Assembly: GCA_023091665.1 (NCBI GenBank)
Contig: JALJCQ010000028.1
Location: forward strand, 496,001 to 560,000
Reading direction: 5' to 3'
Origin: Pythium myriotylum
Taxonomy: Eukaryota > Oomycota > Peronosporomycetes > Pythiales > Pythiaceae
Length of the DNA stretch: 64,000 nucleotides
The translations under genes and the position numbers were made by a program. Positions 63,169 to 64,000 of the stretch are shown in pieces. The notes under the pieces were generated by a model. That model had not been told where the DNA came from and made no database searches. It worked only from the letters and a program-made list of their open reading frames with translations. Numbering within the stretch: the stretch's first letter is position 1; every line of letters begins with the position of its first letter.

Positions 63169-64000
63169 GGGCGAGCGCGCGAGCGAGGCGACAAAGAGGA
63201 TGGGAGGCGACACTGCCCTTCCTCTAACGCGCGTGGCGCCAGGGGACAAGAAACACGGCGAAGGAAGGGCATGGTGAGCTCGCGGAGCTGCTGAATCAGA
63301 CTCAGATCTGCGCCATGCCACCGGGTTGATGAAGTACATTGTGCGATACATGCTGCGACATGGCGAGGTACATGTACTGAAATAAGAGTTGCACTTGCGG
63401 GTGTTTTCTTGAATTTTGGGAAACCGGGCTTGCGTAGAGGCATGGAAGAATAAAAAGGTGCCCTGCCCCCAGGATTGTTCGCGGTGCCAAATGGGTGGGC
63501 GACGAGTCTCGACAACGTCTTCTTGTGCCTTCGAGAGCCACAAAAAGCCACTTGTGTTCACTCGTTTGCGATCCACGCGATGGATTTGCGTCCGGAGAAG
63601 GCATCCTCAGGGGGGGGGAGGAGCAACGACCAGCTGAATCGAAATCTTCGCGAGAGAGAGCTGCTCAGCTGAGACTTCTGGACCGAGATCCGCTCTGGAC
63701 TGCTCGACGCGCTGGACGAGACGTGTTTTCCGTTTCAAAAGCGAATTGTCCTTCCAGATTGGCATTCGTTGAGGGTTCGTTTGCGACAGAAATGATTACA
63801 AGTTGGAAAACCAAAACTAAGGTCATAGGAGATTGTTCGAGCAGCAAAGAGATCTACATTGGCATGGAGAGCCTCGCCTTTTTTTTCGGAAAATCTCGTC
63901 ACTTCAACCAGATGGGCCGTGGCAAGTGATACTGTGGGCGGACAGCTCCAGGGCAATGGTGCCGGCATGATCGGTGGAGCGAGGAAGTTTCCACAATACT
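63169..64000. other. Upstream of RasGAP-START gene to window end, no gene called
   Basis: This contains the presumed promoter of the RasGAP-START gene and a G-run at 63611-63619. Several overlapping open frames of 60-140 codons occur on both strands (for example 63495-63929 plus) without recognisable domains. A gene beginning past the window cannot be excluded. Confidence 0.5.

Noticed and set aside
63495..63929. 144-codon plus-strand frame near the window end
   Set aside because: It competes with other frames on both strands and has no motif or codon bias like that of the real genes nearby.

Overview
The window is nuclear DNA from a eukaryote, most likely an oomycete (Pythium/Globisporangium-like). 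The evidence is short GT-AG introns of about 40-110 bases, dense genes on both strands, GC-rich housekeeping genes (Prp6, MINDY-type deubiquitinase, mitochondrial ferredoxin, VPS9, RasGAP), and a large family of multi-membrane LRR proteins ending in a conserved W-L-G-C motif. Oomycete automated annotations call this motif the WLGC domain. The genus cannot be fixed from sequence alone. No CRISPR array, prokaryotic operon or RNA gene was seen.

Region by region. Positions 1-45,800 hold twelve members of the LRR/WLGC family, interrupted by single-copy genes: copy 1 (minus, cut by the window edge), a MINDY-type deubiquitinase (minus, 1839-3422), copy 2 (plus, cut short at a perfect palindrome), copies 3 and 4 (minus), copies 5-9 (plus), a Ras-like GTPase with an N-terminal beta-grasp domain (minus, 26580-27548), copy 10 (minus), a VPS9-domain protein (plus, 31109-33682), a five-exon mitochondrial 2Fe-2S ferredoxin (minus, 33827-34604), copy 11 (minus), two inverted short-chain dehydrogenase genes (37779-38492 and 39986-40699), a broken DDE transposase (41114-41865), a cysteine-rich single-pass membrane protein (41932-42882) and copy 12 (minus). 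From 46 kb onward the window is mostly housekeeping: Prp6 (46296-49211), a TBC-like protein (50343-51140), a coiled-coil/IQ protein of about 2,567 residues (51527-59297), a second cysteine-rich single-pass protein (59411-60154) and a RasGAP-START protein (60747-63168).

The LRR/WLGC family is the main feature. Each full copy has about five membrane spans, a conserved cysteine-containing loop, a few leucine-rich repeats, a CCNGF cysteine cluster and the terminal WLGC module. With a cytosolic N terminus this would place the LRR and WLGC parts outside the cell or in the lumen; that topology is inferred. Copies 4, 7, 11 and 12 read intact, and copy 1 is intact as far as it goes. Copies 2, 3, 5, 6, 8 and 9 each carry a different visible lesion: truncation at a palindrome, a lost splice donor, a lost start codon, an in-frame TGA, a nonsense codon plus frameshift, and a deletion. 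Copy 10 has one exon junction that does not keep frame. Copies 4 and 5 share a 2,079-bp inverted repeat that looks identical, introns included, so recent gene conversion or duplication (or an assembly effect) is acting here. This is a birth-and-death cluster of putative surface proteins with no known biochemical role.
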